Shown here: piece after piece, positions 46,263-57,891 of the stretch | Layout: the number at the start of each line of letters is the position of its first letter | Position numbering within the stretch: position 1 is the stretch's first letter | Assembly: GCA_037043015.1 (NCBI GenBank) | Contig: CM073324.1 | Span: 11,801,013 to 11,865,012, forward strand | DNA: 64,000 nucleotides | Direction: 5' to 3' | Source: Bryum argenteum | Taxonomy: Eukaryota > Streptophyta > Bryopsida > Bryales > Bryaceae | Position numbers and translations under genes: made by a program | Notes under the pieces: model-generated | Database searches by the model: none | The model's input: only the letters and a program-made list of their open reading frames with translations | What the model was told of the DNA's origin: nothing

Positions 46263-48277
46263 TTGTGAAAATAACAACTTGTACAAAAAAAAAGCACACC
46301 TTCTTTTTCTTTTTCTTTTCTCTTTTCTTTTTTTTTTTGGGGGGGGGGGGCAGAAAACCATGTTTAAGCAATTAAGAGAATGAATACTCACCCACTATAA
46401 GCATGATCAAAGTGCATACATAGGAGTCAATATTTTAGGAATTGAAGAGCTTTTAGCATAAAACCAAACCACATATTATTTTCTTTGACCTTTACCCCAT
46501 GACTCAAAGTAAAATAAAATGTTGACATGTCATTCATATGCAGACGCCCGTAAAAGGTAATGCCTAATGATAACCTCTATTGTGCACTAAGTATGGACTA
46601 CCGTTTGCACACTTTCAATTTCACTCCGGACATTCGGCCATTCGATTTATGCCAATGAAGCGTGTAGAATCTTCATTTTGTACCACCAAAATGGAGATAG
46701 CAGGTGCACCTCGGTGTACCGTTTGCCCCTGCACGCGTTTAGCGTCCGGCCCCCGGCGCCGGCTCATGAGGAACGACGGGAGTCGACGGAAGAGGTTGCA
46801 GGGTCGACGGACGGGACATGGCAGCCTGGGTATCCATCTAGATCGTAATTTGCTAGGTCAAATCTTCACTTTTTGATTACATAGAAGTCACATGACACAT
46901 TTAACTACTTCTGGACTGGAAGCAGTAGTTCAGAAGTAAGGCAACAGGGGATCCCCATACTCATGTGAGTAAGATACTGTGTGAACACAAAAATGTAAAC
47001 CGGGGGATCTTTGAGAATATAAAGATACTCACATGTATCCCCCTGTTTAAATTTTCAATCGGTGTAATGATCATTCCACAAAAATTGTAATTTCCAAAAT
47101 CTGCTCTAGTCCATAATTCGTGAATGAGTCCGGATGGCATTTACAATAGCTCCGATTTATGCACATATATAAGCTCATAGCGAAAAACAAATGGGTCGTT
47201 GCAAGTAAAGCATAACATACATGGTGCATTATATGATATAAAGCTCCGAGAAAAAAAAACAAATCGGGGGGACGGAGTTTGATGAAGAAGGCTCACCGGC
47301 GAGGGCGAGGGAGCACTATTGATTAGTACGGCGGGGCAAAGGGGAAGGGACCATGGCTAGCTAGGCATGATGATCGAGTAGGGACATGATGCTAATGTGA
47401 GTACCACACTGACACCGCTAGTGAGTATGCAACTTTCATCCTTTGCTACCTGAGGGACATGGTGTACCCGGACGGACCCCCCGGCCCCGGCCCGTGACAT
47501 TGACGCATCAGCTGCTCCTATCGGGCCATTCTAACCACATTCCCTCCCTCGCTCGACCACTGCCTTCCTGCTATAGCGACTACTCTTAATTGCGAATGAC
47601 GTTACTTTGAAATTATATGATCATTCTCCTATGGTAACAAAATAACCTAAATTGTGGAATATACATGTTTTGAATTAAATTTCAAGGTATGATTGTGAGA
47701 GTATTAATAGTGTATTAGCATTCAAGAAAGATTATGGATTTTTAATTACTTCACTTTGAAGAGGAAATGCTATCAACAAACCTATTGTAATTAGAAACCA
47801 CGACCTAGAAGTGAAGTGTGTTCTTAACACCATAGAACTAAAATTCTTGGCTGCGATGATAACCTTTGCAATTTTGATAATTACCCTAAACTTTCTACAC
47901 AGGGAAAAGAGTCCAAAAGTAGACCATTTGTACTAAAATGTCTGCCATCTTTTGGAACCATCTTGGATTATGGTAAGGTTTCTATTGAAAATAGTAGTTG
48001 TAAACTGGAGTTCAACCCAAAATTTAATGTTGAATTGCATTATGTAAAGGGAGCTCAGGACAACATACAGCTCCCAAAGACCATATGTTTCTTCAATTTT
48101 CGCAAAAAATATATAGAGAGAGAGAGACATCACTACGATCGAATACCATTGATTTCAATTGTGCGCTCATTGCGTCTTCAAAAAAGACTTTGAATTCTCA
48201 CCACTTCCTACACCATCATTGATAAGAACAAAGAATACAAACGTCTTAGAATATCAAATTTGGTCATGACACTCAAT
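46263..48277. other. gene-free stretch
   Basis: A polypyrimidine/G12 tract lies at about 46300-46350. G+C-rich patches at about 46700-46830 and 47270-47560 have no recognised coding domain. 47745-48030 resembles the middle of the TTAA elements (TTTGAAG...AAATGCTA, later CAACCC...AATTG) and is probably a fragment. Confidence 0.4.
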
Positions 48278-48380
48278 CACTAGTAGAAATGAGTGTCCTT
48301 GGTACACCAGGCACTACACCAACGAGTACACCTTGGATGCGAAACTTGTGTGGTGTAATTAGGACACTTTTCCGCTAGTG
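48278..48380. mobile_element. short CACTAG-ended MITE, 103 bp
   Basis: Left end CACTAGTAGAAATGAGTGTCC and right end AGGACACTTTTCCGCTAGTG are imperfect inverted repeats. A core CCAACGAGTACACC recurs at about 48805. A related end GGACACTTTTCTACTAGTG occurs at 48879-48897. The two may also be the ends of one 620-bp element. No target duplication was confirmed. Confidence 0.55.
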
Positions 48381-48769
48381 GTTGTTCTCTACCTCACACA
48401 ACGTTGCAGTCCAAATACACATTCAAGCTCTCTTCTCTTCTTAATCAAAAGTAGAAGATTTGAAAGGAAAAAAAACACTAGTAAAGAAGTGTCCTAAAGA
48501 CATCATGCAAGCACTACAGTTGGACTACCTAAAAGCGCCAGGGGACCTAAAAGCGCATTGTACCTCATTTGTAGATTGTGAAAATACAGATGTACCTCAT
48601 TTGTATATAACGCAATTGGGTCAAATCTTACTTAGCACTTTGGAATTTTGTATAAAATTCACAAATGCAAATTACATGCTGCAAATTTTTGCAATCCTCC
48701 TAAAAACCTATTTCGAATGTGGTCATAGTTTTATTTTGAATTTACTAGTGCTAAAAATAGGTCAGATCT

Positions 48770-48897
48770 CTTAAGTTGGTGCTTTTAGGACACTCAACCT
48801 TATACCAACGAGTACACCCCATGTCACTGTTGTTTTACACACACCTTGAGCGAAACTCCCCACTTTGGAGTGTGCTCAGGACACTTTTCTACTAGTG
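48770..48897. mobile_element. related CACTAG-ended fragment
   Basis: This contains TTAGGACACTCAACC, the shared core CCAACGAGTACACC, and ends GGACACTTTTCTACTAGTG. It matches the element at 48278-48380 in order and orientation. Its left terminus is not clear. Confidence 0.5.
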
Positions 48898-49619
48898 AAA
48901 ATTGGGACAAGTTGAGACAAGTTCTATAACAAATGATTTACTCACTTTATGCGGAGAGAGACACAATTCTGTGTGGCTGCGCATTGAATTGCGTGATGTA
49001 AAAGCAGTCCCACCTCCTCGGAAGATGGTTGTAAATGAAAATGAAAGCAACAGGAACTTGATAATGTTTCTCAAAGTGATGCATTTAAGTTTGCCACCAT
49101 CTTTTTTGGCATGGTACTGTTTTTGGCATGACTCATGAACTACTTATATTGTAAGGTGCTCAATAATGACTCAATTTTTTAGCACGGAACATTTACATTG
49201 AGTTAGTGCATAGGGAAAGTAAGTGGAAAGATAGAACAATTGGAATCATCAATTTTGGACTTTTCTACATTCAGATATGAATTTTTGAAGGTGAAATTAT
49301 AAAATGGCCACCCTGTAATGTTTGCTCTCATAACATGGTACTCTTGAATTGGGAAGCTATTATGTACCTCTAAGTGAAGATTACTGAAGTTCTATTATTG
49401 AATGTGTTTTATTTTAGAACATCTTAGTATAGGTTGGAAATAGTAAGATTAACAAGATATCTCATGTGTGAAGACTTGAATCTCTTTGATTTCATGATGA
49501 TGATATAATTTTTAACATTTCACTATTGCAAGGCCGTAACTTGAGGCAATATTTTATTTTATTTTTGTGATATTTTGGTACTATGGTGTTGTTGAGATAA
49601 AGATTAACAACTTCATGTT
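48898..49619. other. intergenic, nothing recognised
   Basis: AT-rich with stops in all frames. No gene or repeat structure was recognised. Confidence 0.4.
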
Positions 49620-50450
49620 ATTTTTCTTTGATGTGTAGTTGTGTCAATTTAGAATCACAACATGGTCCAAAGGTTTGCATTCACATTGTTTGAGGCATAT
49701 TCTATTTAACAAAATCAAAATTTCAATACTAGTATAACACGAAATGTTAACGTCAGCCACCACGTTAGTACTTTGGTTGCAATCGGTACAAAAGCCTTAT
49801 AACCACAAAATCCTTTGGTTTGAAGAATCTTTTGGTTACTCTCAACAAAATAATTTGTTCAATTTACTTTTGTGTGTAGTTGTGTATGTTTACAAATGAA
49901 ACATGCTCCACTACCTACACTTACACTTGACCAAGGCTCTATATAATCAACAAATCAAAATATGAATACTAGCATGTCACAAAGTGTTACTGTTGGTCAT
50001 TAAGTTCGTACTTTGTGGCAATCACTAGGTGAGTCTTCGTATTGTAGAACTATAAAAATAAACCTCTTACAAGAAGGACATTTTGGTTGCTCTCAACAAA
50101 CTTATCCGTTCATTTGCATTGATGTGTAGTCGTGTACGTTTACATCTAAAACATGGTCCACACTCTACATTTACACTTGACTAAGGCTTAGCTTATTCAA
50201 CAAAATCAAAATACTGATACGAGCATGATACAAAGTGCTTCTGTCTGCCACTAGGTTAGTATTTGAGTGATAATCACTAGGTAAGTCTTCTTATCTCTCT
50301 AACTCTAACAATAAATCTCCTAATGGAAGGATCTTCTAGTTGCTCTCAAACACCTTATCTCATCTTTTGTTTTGATGTGTAGTTGTGTCAGTTTACAATT
50401 GAACACACAATTCACGATCAACATCTAGACTTGAATGAACCTATCCTAGT
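49620..50450. repeat. tandem array of about 245-bp units
   Basis: The landmark TTTGATGTGTAGTTGTGT recurs near 49628, 49872, 50120 and 50373. TTTTGGTTGCTCTCAACAAA-like and CACTAGGT(G/A)AGTCTTC blocks recur in the same order between them. The units have diverged noticeably. The spacing is steady at 244-253 bp. The array is non-coding. Confidence 0.8.
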
Positions 50451-50826
50451 TTTACAAAGCTTTTGTACTCGTACCATTCAATTTAATTTTTTTTTGTCAT
50501 TCAACAATTAAGTTTACTACTAAAATCAATAAGTGGATTGTGTTTGTTACTCCACATAAAAATGATCCCAACCCCATCTAGACTTCTCCAGTGCTGACAT
50601 CAAAACTTATCACATAAGAGTTGTTGATTAATGTTGCAAAAATGAATGCGTACCAAACACAAAATATCCCACTTCACCTTAGTCTTACAACTTCCACTTC
50701 ACCTTAGTCTTACAACTTAGAAGAATCATACTAAAACATACATCAAGAACATACCTCATAGCACACGTGATCCTCTTCCCTACCATATCCCTACCATTCC
50801 ATCATCCACAACTAGAATTTTGACCA

Positions 50827-50992
50827 CATTTGCAACTTTTGTGTTTTCATAAAAGCCACGTTTGGGGAGTACCCTAAACTACATTTTTGCACGTTTCTGC
50901 TACAGAAGCTACGTTTCAACAAAATTGTGCTAAAACGTATTTTAAGCTACTCCCCAAACCTGGTTTTTATGAAAACACAAACGTAGCAAATG
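50827..50992. mobile_element. fold-back MITE, 166 bp
   Basis: Arms of about 45 bp are inverted repeats. The left arm begins CATTTGCAACTTTTGTG. The right arm, read from its end, begins CATTTGCTACGTTTGTG. Both contain TTTTCATAAAA and TTTGGGGAGTA. No target duplication was identified, so the superfamily is unknown. Confidence 0.7.
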
Positions 50993-51974
50993 GATTTAAA
51001 TTTTAGTAGTGAACTACTATTCTCACTTCTTTCCTTTTTTTTAAATGTTTTCTTTCTTCAAAGACAATATGAAAATTGTAAATGTCCAAAATGGGTGGTA
51101 ATTAATTATGTTTATTAGTGTGGGGGATACAAATAGTGAGATGAGTAAGTACAACAACCAATACAACTAGGCAGTGTGCACCTTGATAACTCCTTGAGAA
51201 TGATTGTGTACGTACCATGAGCTGGGTTTTCATTGCTGATACGACTAGTGGTCGTGATGGCGATGCGCGCGGCCCGTCACGATTGCATGTTGCAACGGAG
51301 GGACACCATTTTTGATGGCCCGGATTATTCATCGCCGAGCAAACTCACCCCCCTCCCCTCCCTCAGTGGTCCCATTAATACACTCATCATGTACGCGCCC
51401 CAACTAGCTTCGTTACTATAGCCAAAGTGGTCCTTATGTCATTTTTGTGTTCCTCTCCATTCAAATACTATATTCATGTCGGTTGACAAATTGGTTCACA
51501 AGTAACATCTTTGGACATGAAGTATTTGGGTCTTTACATGAACTATTGTTGAATGGAGTATTTAACATGAAGTACGGAGTCTTTGACAACGCAAGTTAAG
51601 AGGATCTTGTACTTCAAGACGGTTATGTTGTTGAGTTTTTAAAGGTGGCATAGAATTGGAGTTTTGAGGTGTCGAGAATTAAACTATGCTGAGGAATCTA
51701 CTAGGTAGAACCACTGACTTTGTTGACTTTGTGTCGTGGTTCAATTACTTCACCATTGGTGTTATGACCTAAGGGTAGGTTGAATGAACACTCCAAACAC
51801 ACAACCTCAGAAAAAAAAGATTGGAGTTTTTTTGTTTATGTTCACTTTTAGCGTATGGGCACTGAAGATGAGCATTATGTAACATAGATATTCTATAAAA
51901 TTTGTGTCTAAGTAAAGGACGAAGAGTATATGTCATGAATGATATCCATCTCAACATTTTTTTTAGTGTAGTAA
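50993..51974. other. intergenic; SINE-like fragment
   Basis: 51745-51795 (CATTGGTGTTATGACC...GGTTGAATGAACACTCC) resembles the variant SINE 3' end at 22850. A G+C-rich patch at about 51230-51420 shows no recognised domain. Confidence 0.4.
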
Positions 51975-52200
51975 ACTACACTGAATAGGTAGATTAGTGT
52001 TAGATTTTTATAAGATTTGAAAATGCTGTAAGTTTTTACTTTTGATAGAAGAAAATTACCAAGAGTATTGATTCCAATACTCTAGAAGGATCCCCATCTT
52101 GACAGATGTAGAGGGTAAAAATATTGATCAACAGTAAAAACTTATAACATGTTCATATAAATTAGTGTATCTAACACTAATCTACCTATTTAGTGTAGTG
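51975..52200. mobile_element. fold-back MITE with ACTACACT ends, 226 bp
   Basis: The left terminus ACTACACTGAATAGGTAGAT and the complement of the right terminus, CACTACACTAAATAGGTAGAT, pair over about 31 bp with one mismatch. The right end reads as CACTA. The left end has A in place of the first C. Internal GTTTTTAC/GTAAAAAC also pair. Confidence 0.65.
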
Positions 52201-52372
52201 CTTAGTACTTTCACAATGAATGCATGAGACAAATCGATCATGCCAAGTCTTGTGTTCTTTACCGAAAAAATCAGTAAAGCTCTTGCTAGATTCTTCATGA
52301 AAATGTTGTATCAAATTCCAAATAGCAAGCACCATTTGTCAATGACACCATACTTTTTGAGCACAATCGTCC

Positions 52373-52575
52373 TTCTTATGTATGACAATACTCTACCATA
52401 GGAGTGAACCCAAATAATCTATTCAAACCCAAATAATCTATTCAAATCCAAATAATTCATTCAAACACCTATGAATTCGTTCTTCTTATGTATGACATTA
52501 CTCTACCAGAGGAGTGAACCCAAATAATCTATTCAAACACGTATGACTTTACTCTACCGTAGAAGTAAACTCAAA
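52373..52575. repeat. irregular tandem repeats
   Basis: TATGACAATACTCTACCATAG-type units (near 52380, 52490, 52541) alternate with CCAAATAATCTATTCAAA repeats. They are diverged and non-coding. Confidence 0.75.
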
Positions 52576-52861
52576 TTAGTGACTTTCCTCGACAAAGGTA
52601 CAACCAAAGCCATGATGTTTTTGATGAAACCCAAAGAATGTGCCACAATCTTTGTTCTCGTAGAAAAAGTCAATATGCACACTAATACGAACCCTCACTA
52701 ATAAACTATTGAAATGAAAAACAGGTGTAGAGCCTGGCTCTAATAACCCACCACGTCTCAAAACCAAACCAAAAGACGACCAGCTTTATGTAAGTGTTCG
52801 TACTACTCTACTGCACAAGAATCTTTCGTACACAAATAACACTTTTTAGCTAAAACATCCA

Positions 52862-52965
52862 ACAAACTAGTGACACAAACAATATTTCATACCTCATCAA
52901 ACAAATTTAGTGACACAATATTTCATACCTCATCAAACAAACTAGTGACATCATAATATTTCATG
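52862..52965. repeat. tandem CAAACTAGTGACA...ATATTTCAT units
   Basis: A unit of about 40-45 bp with AATATTTCATACCTCATCAA occurs two and a half times, starting near 52862. Confidence 0.85.
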
Positions 52966-53829
52966 ATGCTGAGTGGGATGGTCATGATCAAAGAGTAAAA
53001 CAGAAGCAAGGAATCATAAAAACTCCACCATTCACAAACACAGAACATGGCCATGGCGACACTCCCGAAACGAGAGAGACAAACAAAGCATATTATGACT
53101 CACTGTGGCCCATGATGCACAAAATTACACTAAAACAAAATCATGACACAAAATGCCGGGGAGTAGAGTATATGAGGTTCAGAACAAACTTTCTTGTTAG
53201 AAAGTATGCCTTATTAATAAAGATAATAAGCAGGCAGGCAGGGGCAAGAGATAGAAACCCTCTCCCCTGTTTTGTTTTCCTGATACAATAATCTGCAAGC
53301 CACTAAATCCTACAATCGCTTCTCAGTAAGCTTAACATACGGATGGAAGAATTAAAAAAAAGCTTTCGTAGGGCAGGGCTCTTTCCAATGGAGAGAGAAG
53401 AAGAAGAAGAAGAGGGAAGGAATATGTAAAGAGAATGGAGAAGCTCCGGAAGCTTACAATGCGCTGTACAAAACTGCTTCTCCAACAAGATCGAGTGTTT
53501 TGAGTGTACCTATGCATCTATCTACAGGAAAAAAAACGAGGGCATTCGACGTCAGCAGTCAATATTACACCGTTGTTGTTTTTGGAGATTTTTCGTTCGC
53601 CTCGGCTCTACAGATATGAATCATCGTCATCGTCATCGTCATCGTTCGTATGTATGTAGTTTGTTGTTGTTGCCGTTGTTTTATGCTGTGTACAGGAAAA
53701 GAAAAGCGTCCTGATGTGCATGATCGCATCGTGTTTCTCTCTGTACATGGCTCTGTCTGTGGGATCTCTCTCTCGCTCGCTCGCTCGCTCTTCGGGAAAC
53801 CAAAATTGTTCAGTGTTGGGATGTTTTGT
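52966..53829. other. 3' flank of the FLZ gene
   Basis: 53250-53829 is probably the 3' UTR and terminator region of the FLZ gene. It contains (GAA)n at 53396-53412, (CATCGT)n at 53625-53645 and (CTCG)n at 53769-53790. No other gene was recognised. Confidence 0.45.
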
Positions 53830-54809
53830 TCACGCTGCCGCTACTGTTGATGGTACTACCGACCTTCGTTTTAATGCGGACGATGAACAGTTCTTGCTCC
53901 TCTCGTCCATCAACATCTGTTGCGACCTGCACTCCACACTGCAAAATGCCTTGTCCCCCCTGCAATAGAAAGCAAAATACCATAAGACTGTGTTCGGCCA
54001 TGATCGAGGAAAAACAGTCAAAAAGTGATACTGAAGATGAGCAGACGAAAGTGAAGAAGATGATGAGTATTCGGAAGTGGGCATTTGAGAGATGGTTACC
54101 TGTACATGAAGATGTCTTTGTCTTTGGGGAGGTGGCGTTTGCAAAAGGAGCATTGATCGAGGAAGTGGGTGGAGGCGGTGAGTGCTGCGGCAACGAAGGA
54201 GCCTTGGGCAGGCGATGGCGCAAGAAGGAAGGTATCACGGCGATCGACTTTGAGCTCATGATCAAGCCAGCCGAGAATCGGACGCTGCTGTTGCTGCTGT
54301 TGCTGCTGCTGTTTCGAGCCACGAGTGAGAAACAGGTCGGGGTGGCACTGGGAGTGACAGGGGCTGATACCAGGGGTAGGAATAGGATGACTGTGTCGTC
54401 GCGCGTGCTGCACAATCGGGACGGCAGCAGCAACTTCGTCACGCACGGGGATTGCAATGTGATCTCCAGAGTGCACCACCACGCTGATGTTACTCATCTC
54501 TTCCGGCGCGTGCAGCGCAATGCCTAAGCCCACGCCCTCAGCCGGCGCCCGCTGGCGCGAGAATAAGCTGTTGAGCACCGACCGAGGGGAGGAAGCTTTG
54601 TCGTTGAAGCACGGTGAGCACGGCGCGGACGCAACCTCGAGACATGGCTTGGGATCGAACCCGATCACCACTCGTGGTGACAAGCACGTGTTGATGATCG
54701 GTTGTTTCAGCTTCTCCTGAGGTGAAAACTCCTGCTGCGACAAGCTCCCGGAGCTTAACTGGGAAACGCTCGCTGTCCGTGTCAATGCGCGGGGCCTCTT
54801 GCCCGTCAT
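53830..54809 (-). CDS. FLZ-type zinc-finger protein (DUF581), two exons, 279 aa
   Basis: Exons are 54100-54809 and 53830-53959, with a 140-bp GT-AG intron that splits an Arg codon inside the zinc finger. The ATG at 54809 gives MTGKRPRALTRTASVSQ, the basic Ser-containing start common in this family. The frame is open upstream but has no earlier ATG before a stop. The FLZ domain is near the C-terminus (about 213-260) with the zinc ligands C220, C223, C243 and C247 in the FCSVECR context. FLZ proteins bind the SnRK1 kinase and scaffold its signalling. Before it, ILGWLDHELKV and a glutamine run (167-175) occur. The chain is otherwise disordered and Ser/Pro-rich. No membrane segment is visible. 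A 233-codon frame on the opposite strand is a shadow. Confidence 0.92.
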
Positions 54810-54903
54810 AGCTACTACTGCTGCTTGCTCCGTCCTGGAGCCGTCCGGCGCGATCCTTAAAGAGACGCTTACGCTGCGCTTACCCCGAGCTTCACTCTCG
54901 ATG

Positions 54904-55158
54904 CTAGCTAGAGCTTGCACTCATCCCGCACTCACTCACTGCTACTACAACGTCCTGTCCATCACCCGATCCGAGCCCGACAATTGCAAAGAGAATGACG
55001 ACACTGCTGCGATTAGTGCTATTTAGAACGATTTTTGAGCGAGCGATGGCTTGAAGGAGAAGTTGGGGCGATCGAAAGAGAGGCTTGTAAGAGAAGAGAA
55101 GGGGGAGTGAAGCGAGAAGAGAGATTGTAGCGAGTGATCGGAGGTCGGAGGAGCTCAT
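54904..55158 (-). CDS. possible upstream ORF of the FLZ gene, 84 aa
   Basis: The ORF starts at ATG 55158 (MSSSDLRSLA) and stops 94 bases before the FLZ start. If transcription begins upstream of 55158, it would be a uORF that could reduce FLZ translation. The inverted leader copy at 44350 keeps the ATG and the first residues (MSSSD) but then diverges. No transcript evidence is available, so this is inference from position. Confidence 0.35.
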   Translation of the reverse strand: MSSSDLRSLATISLLASLPLLFSYKPLFRSPQLLLQAIARSKIVLNSTNRSSVVILFAIVGLGSGDGQDVVVAVSECGMSASSS

Positions 55159-55170
55159 ATGGCTTCTATT
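54995..55170 (-). repeat. FLZ leader segment duplicated at 44350-44530
   Basis: This is the probable donor of the inverted copy at 44 kb. Similarity stops at AATAGAAGCC (55161-55170); beyond it lies a G+C-rich stretch of GGCCCGG repeats not found at the other site. Confidence 0.8.
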
Positions 55171-56015
55171 GTGCGAGGATGCCCAGGGGGCCGGAAAGGC
55201 CCGGAAAGGGCCGGGCGGGGCTGGGCTGGGCTGGAGTGGACCCGACCCGGCCCGGCCCGTGCTCGTGAGGCAAGGCAGGGGCAGGGGAGCCATTCTTTTT
55301 GCTTGCCTGCTTTTGGCTTCTACTCAAGTGGTATTTGCCCTCTTTCGTTTATTTTATCCCTACTTTTTACTTTTACTTTTACTTTTCCTCCCTTTTGTAA
55401 TAGTTCCCCCTCTCCACCTGTTGTTGTGTTTCTGACGCTTCCCTTCACTTTTCTTCTTTTTTATGGGGACTTTGCTCCAAAAGCATGTAATTAGGGGTGA
55501 ATTATGCACTCTTACCTAATTCGGCAATGGTTTTTTCCTCCCCTCCTCTTGCATGTACTTTGTCACTAACTTTTCAAACAAGCAAGTGTTACGTAGTTCT
55601 AGAGTGACAAAGTTGCTCATGTTCATAATCATGGATGATGATGTAGATTGTGAATGAAGAGTGTGAGGTCTTATGTGATAGTGTGTTTATTTGTGGAAAT
55701 GAGCGGTTGAGTGGAGTGTTTTTTTGGGGGGATAAAAAGAAGAAAAAAAAGGGGATTGTTGCTTCTTTGAGCTAGTATTTTATAGGGTGACAACACGTAC
55801 ATAAAATTGCTTTGGTTAAACTTTCATAGTATAAATGTTGGAATGGCAACAAGGTTTTGTGATTAACAAATTTCTATTATCAAAAAGGTTCATGGCTTTA
55901 GTTTACTTCGAAGCTTGTATATCCTTATACGCTCAAAGGTGCATCCTCAATTTCATGAACAAACATCATTTGTGACCTTTGAGTTAAACCTTGGGCTTAT
56001 TGCGTAGGAAATTAG
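55171..56015. other. putative promoter region of the FLZ gene and AT-rich DNA
   Basis: 55170-55290 is very G+C-rich (GGGCCGGGCGGGGCTGGG and similar), as in a CpG-like promoter. From 55300 the sequence becomes T-rich. No gene was recognised. Confidence 0.4.
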
Positions 56016-56017
56016 TA

Positions 56018-56119
56018 CTCCCTCTGTCCCATTCTTATTGTCCAGTAGGTTCTCTCAAATCTATCTTGGGAGGTAGATTTCAGAGAACCTACTTGACAAT
56101 AATAATGGGACGGAGAGAG
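56018..56119. mobile_element. Stowaway MITE, 102 bp
   Basis: The termini CTCCCTCTGTCCCA and, on the complement of the right end, CTCTCTCCGTCCCA are the classical Stowaway (Tc1/mariner) inverted repeats. A TA duplication flanks the element (56016-56017, 56120-56121). The interior GTAGGTTCTCT/AGAGAACCTAC pairs as a second stem. Outside it, about 35 bp containing TTAAACCTTGGGCTTATT is directly repeated on both sides (55984-56017 and 56123-56156). Confidence 0.93.
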
Positions 56120-56639
56120 TACTTAAACCTTGGGCTTATTACGGAGGACTTTAGTACTAGTGCAGAATCTAAGATAATCTTATTACTAAAAAAAAACATA
56201 AATATATTCAAGTACATCACATTTCAAGTTGCATAACAATTGAAACGACTATGCTATGTTGATGGTCTATTGACGTACATGATTTGCGTACGACACGTTT
56301 TGTATCTTTTCTTTAGACGCAAATATCAAAAAAAGTTGAAGAAGTCATGAATTTATCTTGAACTTTGCTTCGCTTTGCAAGTGGTTGGCCATAACTCCAA
56401 ATTGCAAAAACATCAGGAGTGGTTGAATTTGTTTTCCAAGCGGATGTCGTAATCGCACCATTATGTTATGCCTTTTCTTCCTAAAGAATTGTTCAGTTTT
56501 TTGGGTTTCTGGTTCAGTCGGGAGTGGGTCAGCGCGCACAATCTCCAATGAGTCATTTGGTTTCTATGTCCGAAGAGATGGGCAACTCCCGTCCCTTTCT
56601 GGCTGGACAGACATAAATCCCACCAAAGAAAAAACACCT

Positions 56640-56872
56640 TTAACCCTTAAAAGTCCCTTGGGGATAGTATGTACTCTGTCGTATAATCAGGATTTGCTAC
56701 CAACAAAAAAATCTAAACTGGAATTGTAATAGCACACTAGAACCGCATTAATTCAAATGTCAACTTCTTCTTTGAACTCAAACCCATTAAAGGTGTGCAT
56801 TCACTCCAAATACAACCAAAATACACCGTATTCTACTGGTTGCCAGGGCACGCTCAGATCTTTAGGGGTTAA
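56640..56872. mobile_element. short TTAA-flanked element, 233 bp
   Basis: The left end TTAACCCTTAAAAGTCCC and the complement of the right end, TTAACCCCTAAAGATCTG, match the terminal sequence of the larger TTAA elements. The interior is unrelated to them and non-coding. Confidence 0.65.
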
Positions 56873-57890
56873 CAAGCAATCACACAGCGGGGGAAAAAGG
56901 CCAAGTTACGAGCAACCTTAGTTGATATGGATGATGAGCCACAAGCCGAGGTGCTCTAGCTTTTCTCGAGGGGTACATCGAATAATATTTGCACCTCGAT
57001 TGCCTTAAAATCTTGTTTTTCAAATTCTCCTTGAACAAGTTATCAATTTTCAAAATTGGATTGCGTAGAAGTGTTTTTCCATGAAATTTCGATCTCATGA
57101 CAAATTTGTAAGCACAAAATGGTCACATAAGTCATTCGAAGCTAGTCTCCAAAGTTTTTTGAAACAAGTACCTCAAGCACAAATATAACTCGGTAGAAGA
57201 CAAATTTCAAATACTATAAGCCGCGTTACACTATACCCACTATGAACATAACTAACATAATTGTCCGCTACTCAAAACCGACTGATTTCGTCCAAAAAAA
57301 GTATCCAATTGCTAGGGGTGGTGCGGGCAGCATTATGGCCACTATATATAACTCGGGCATGTATGTCGGACAAATTTCACCATGCCAGTATGTCTGCAGC
57401 CTTCCCTGTAAAAAAAGTATTAAGAGTAAAACGAGAGAAGACCATGCGCCCCCACCAGCCCCCAAGAATTCAGTTTCATTTTAGTCGAAATAGTGTCACC
57501 AACTGCGCAATTTTTTTCGTTTTTTTATCGACGCGGTATCCGTACGGGTTGCCCTACACTAATGATGATATTGGGTGCTTGTCACACTATAGCCAAGTTG
57601 CACTACGCTATTAATGATATTAGGTGTCTTATTTCCCACATGTTACCATGTATGTCATGCTTATTGCCAATGATACACTATTAGGGGTAATAGGTGCTTG
57701 AGAGATTACTTATTCCTCGCATGTTGTAATGTATGCCACACTTATTGTCCACCACACACTATTTGTTGTTGGCCGACGTGCGTTTTTTTATGACATAAGA
57801 TAGGATGCATGTCTTGAAAACTAAATTATGTTGAACATGTTTTAGTTTTGTGTTTGAGAATTGCATAGACTATGATTAGGAAGCCTTCAC
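56873..57890. other. gene-free stretch with short local repeats
   Basis: Two diverged units of about 80-90 bp occur at about 57605-57770 (ATTAGGTGTCTTATTTCC / GTAATAGGTGCTTGAGAG, each followed by a CATGTT...TGTATGxCA block). No gene was recognised. Confidence 0.4.
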
Positions 57891-57891
57891 T

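Noticed and set aside
48278..48897. One 620-bp CACTAG-ended transposon
   Set aside because: The ends match, but an internal right end at 48361-48380 and unequal flanking triplets (AAT, AAA) leave two small elements equally likely.
53826..54527. A 233-codon plus-strand frame
   Set aside because: It is antisense to the two FLZ exons and crosses the intron. It has no recognisable domain.
54810..54920. An N-terminal extension of the FLZ protein starting at 54920
   Set aside because: The codon there is GTG preceded by a stop. The first ATG in frame, at 54809, gives the family-type start.
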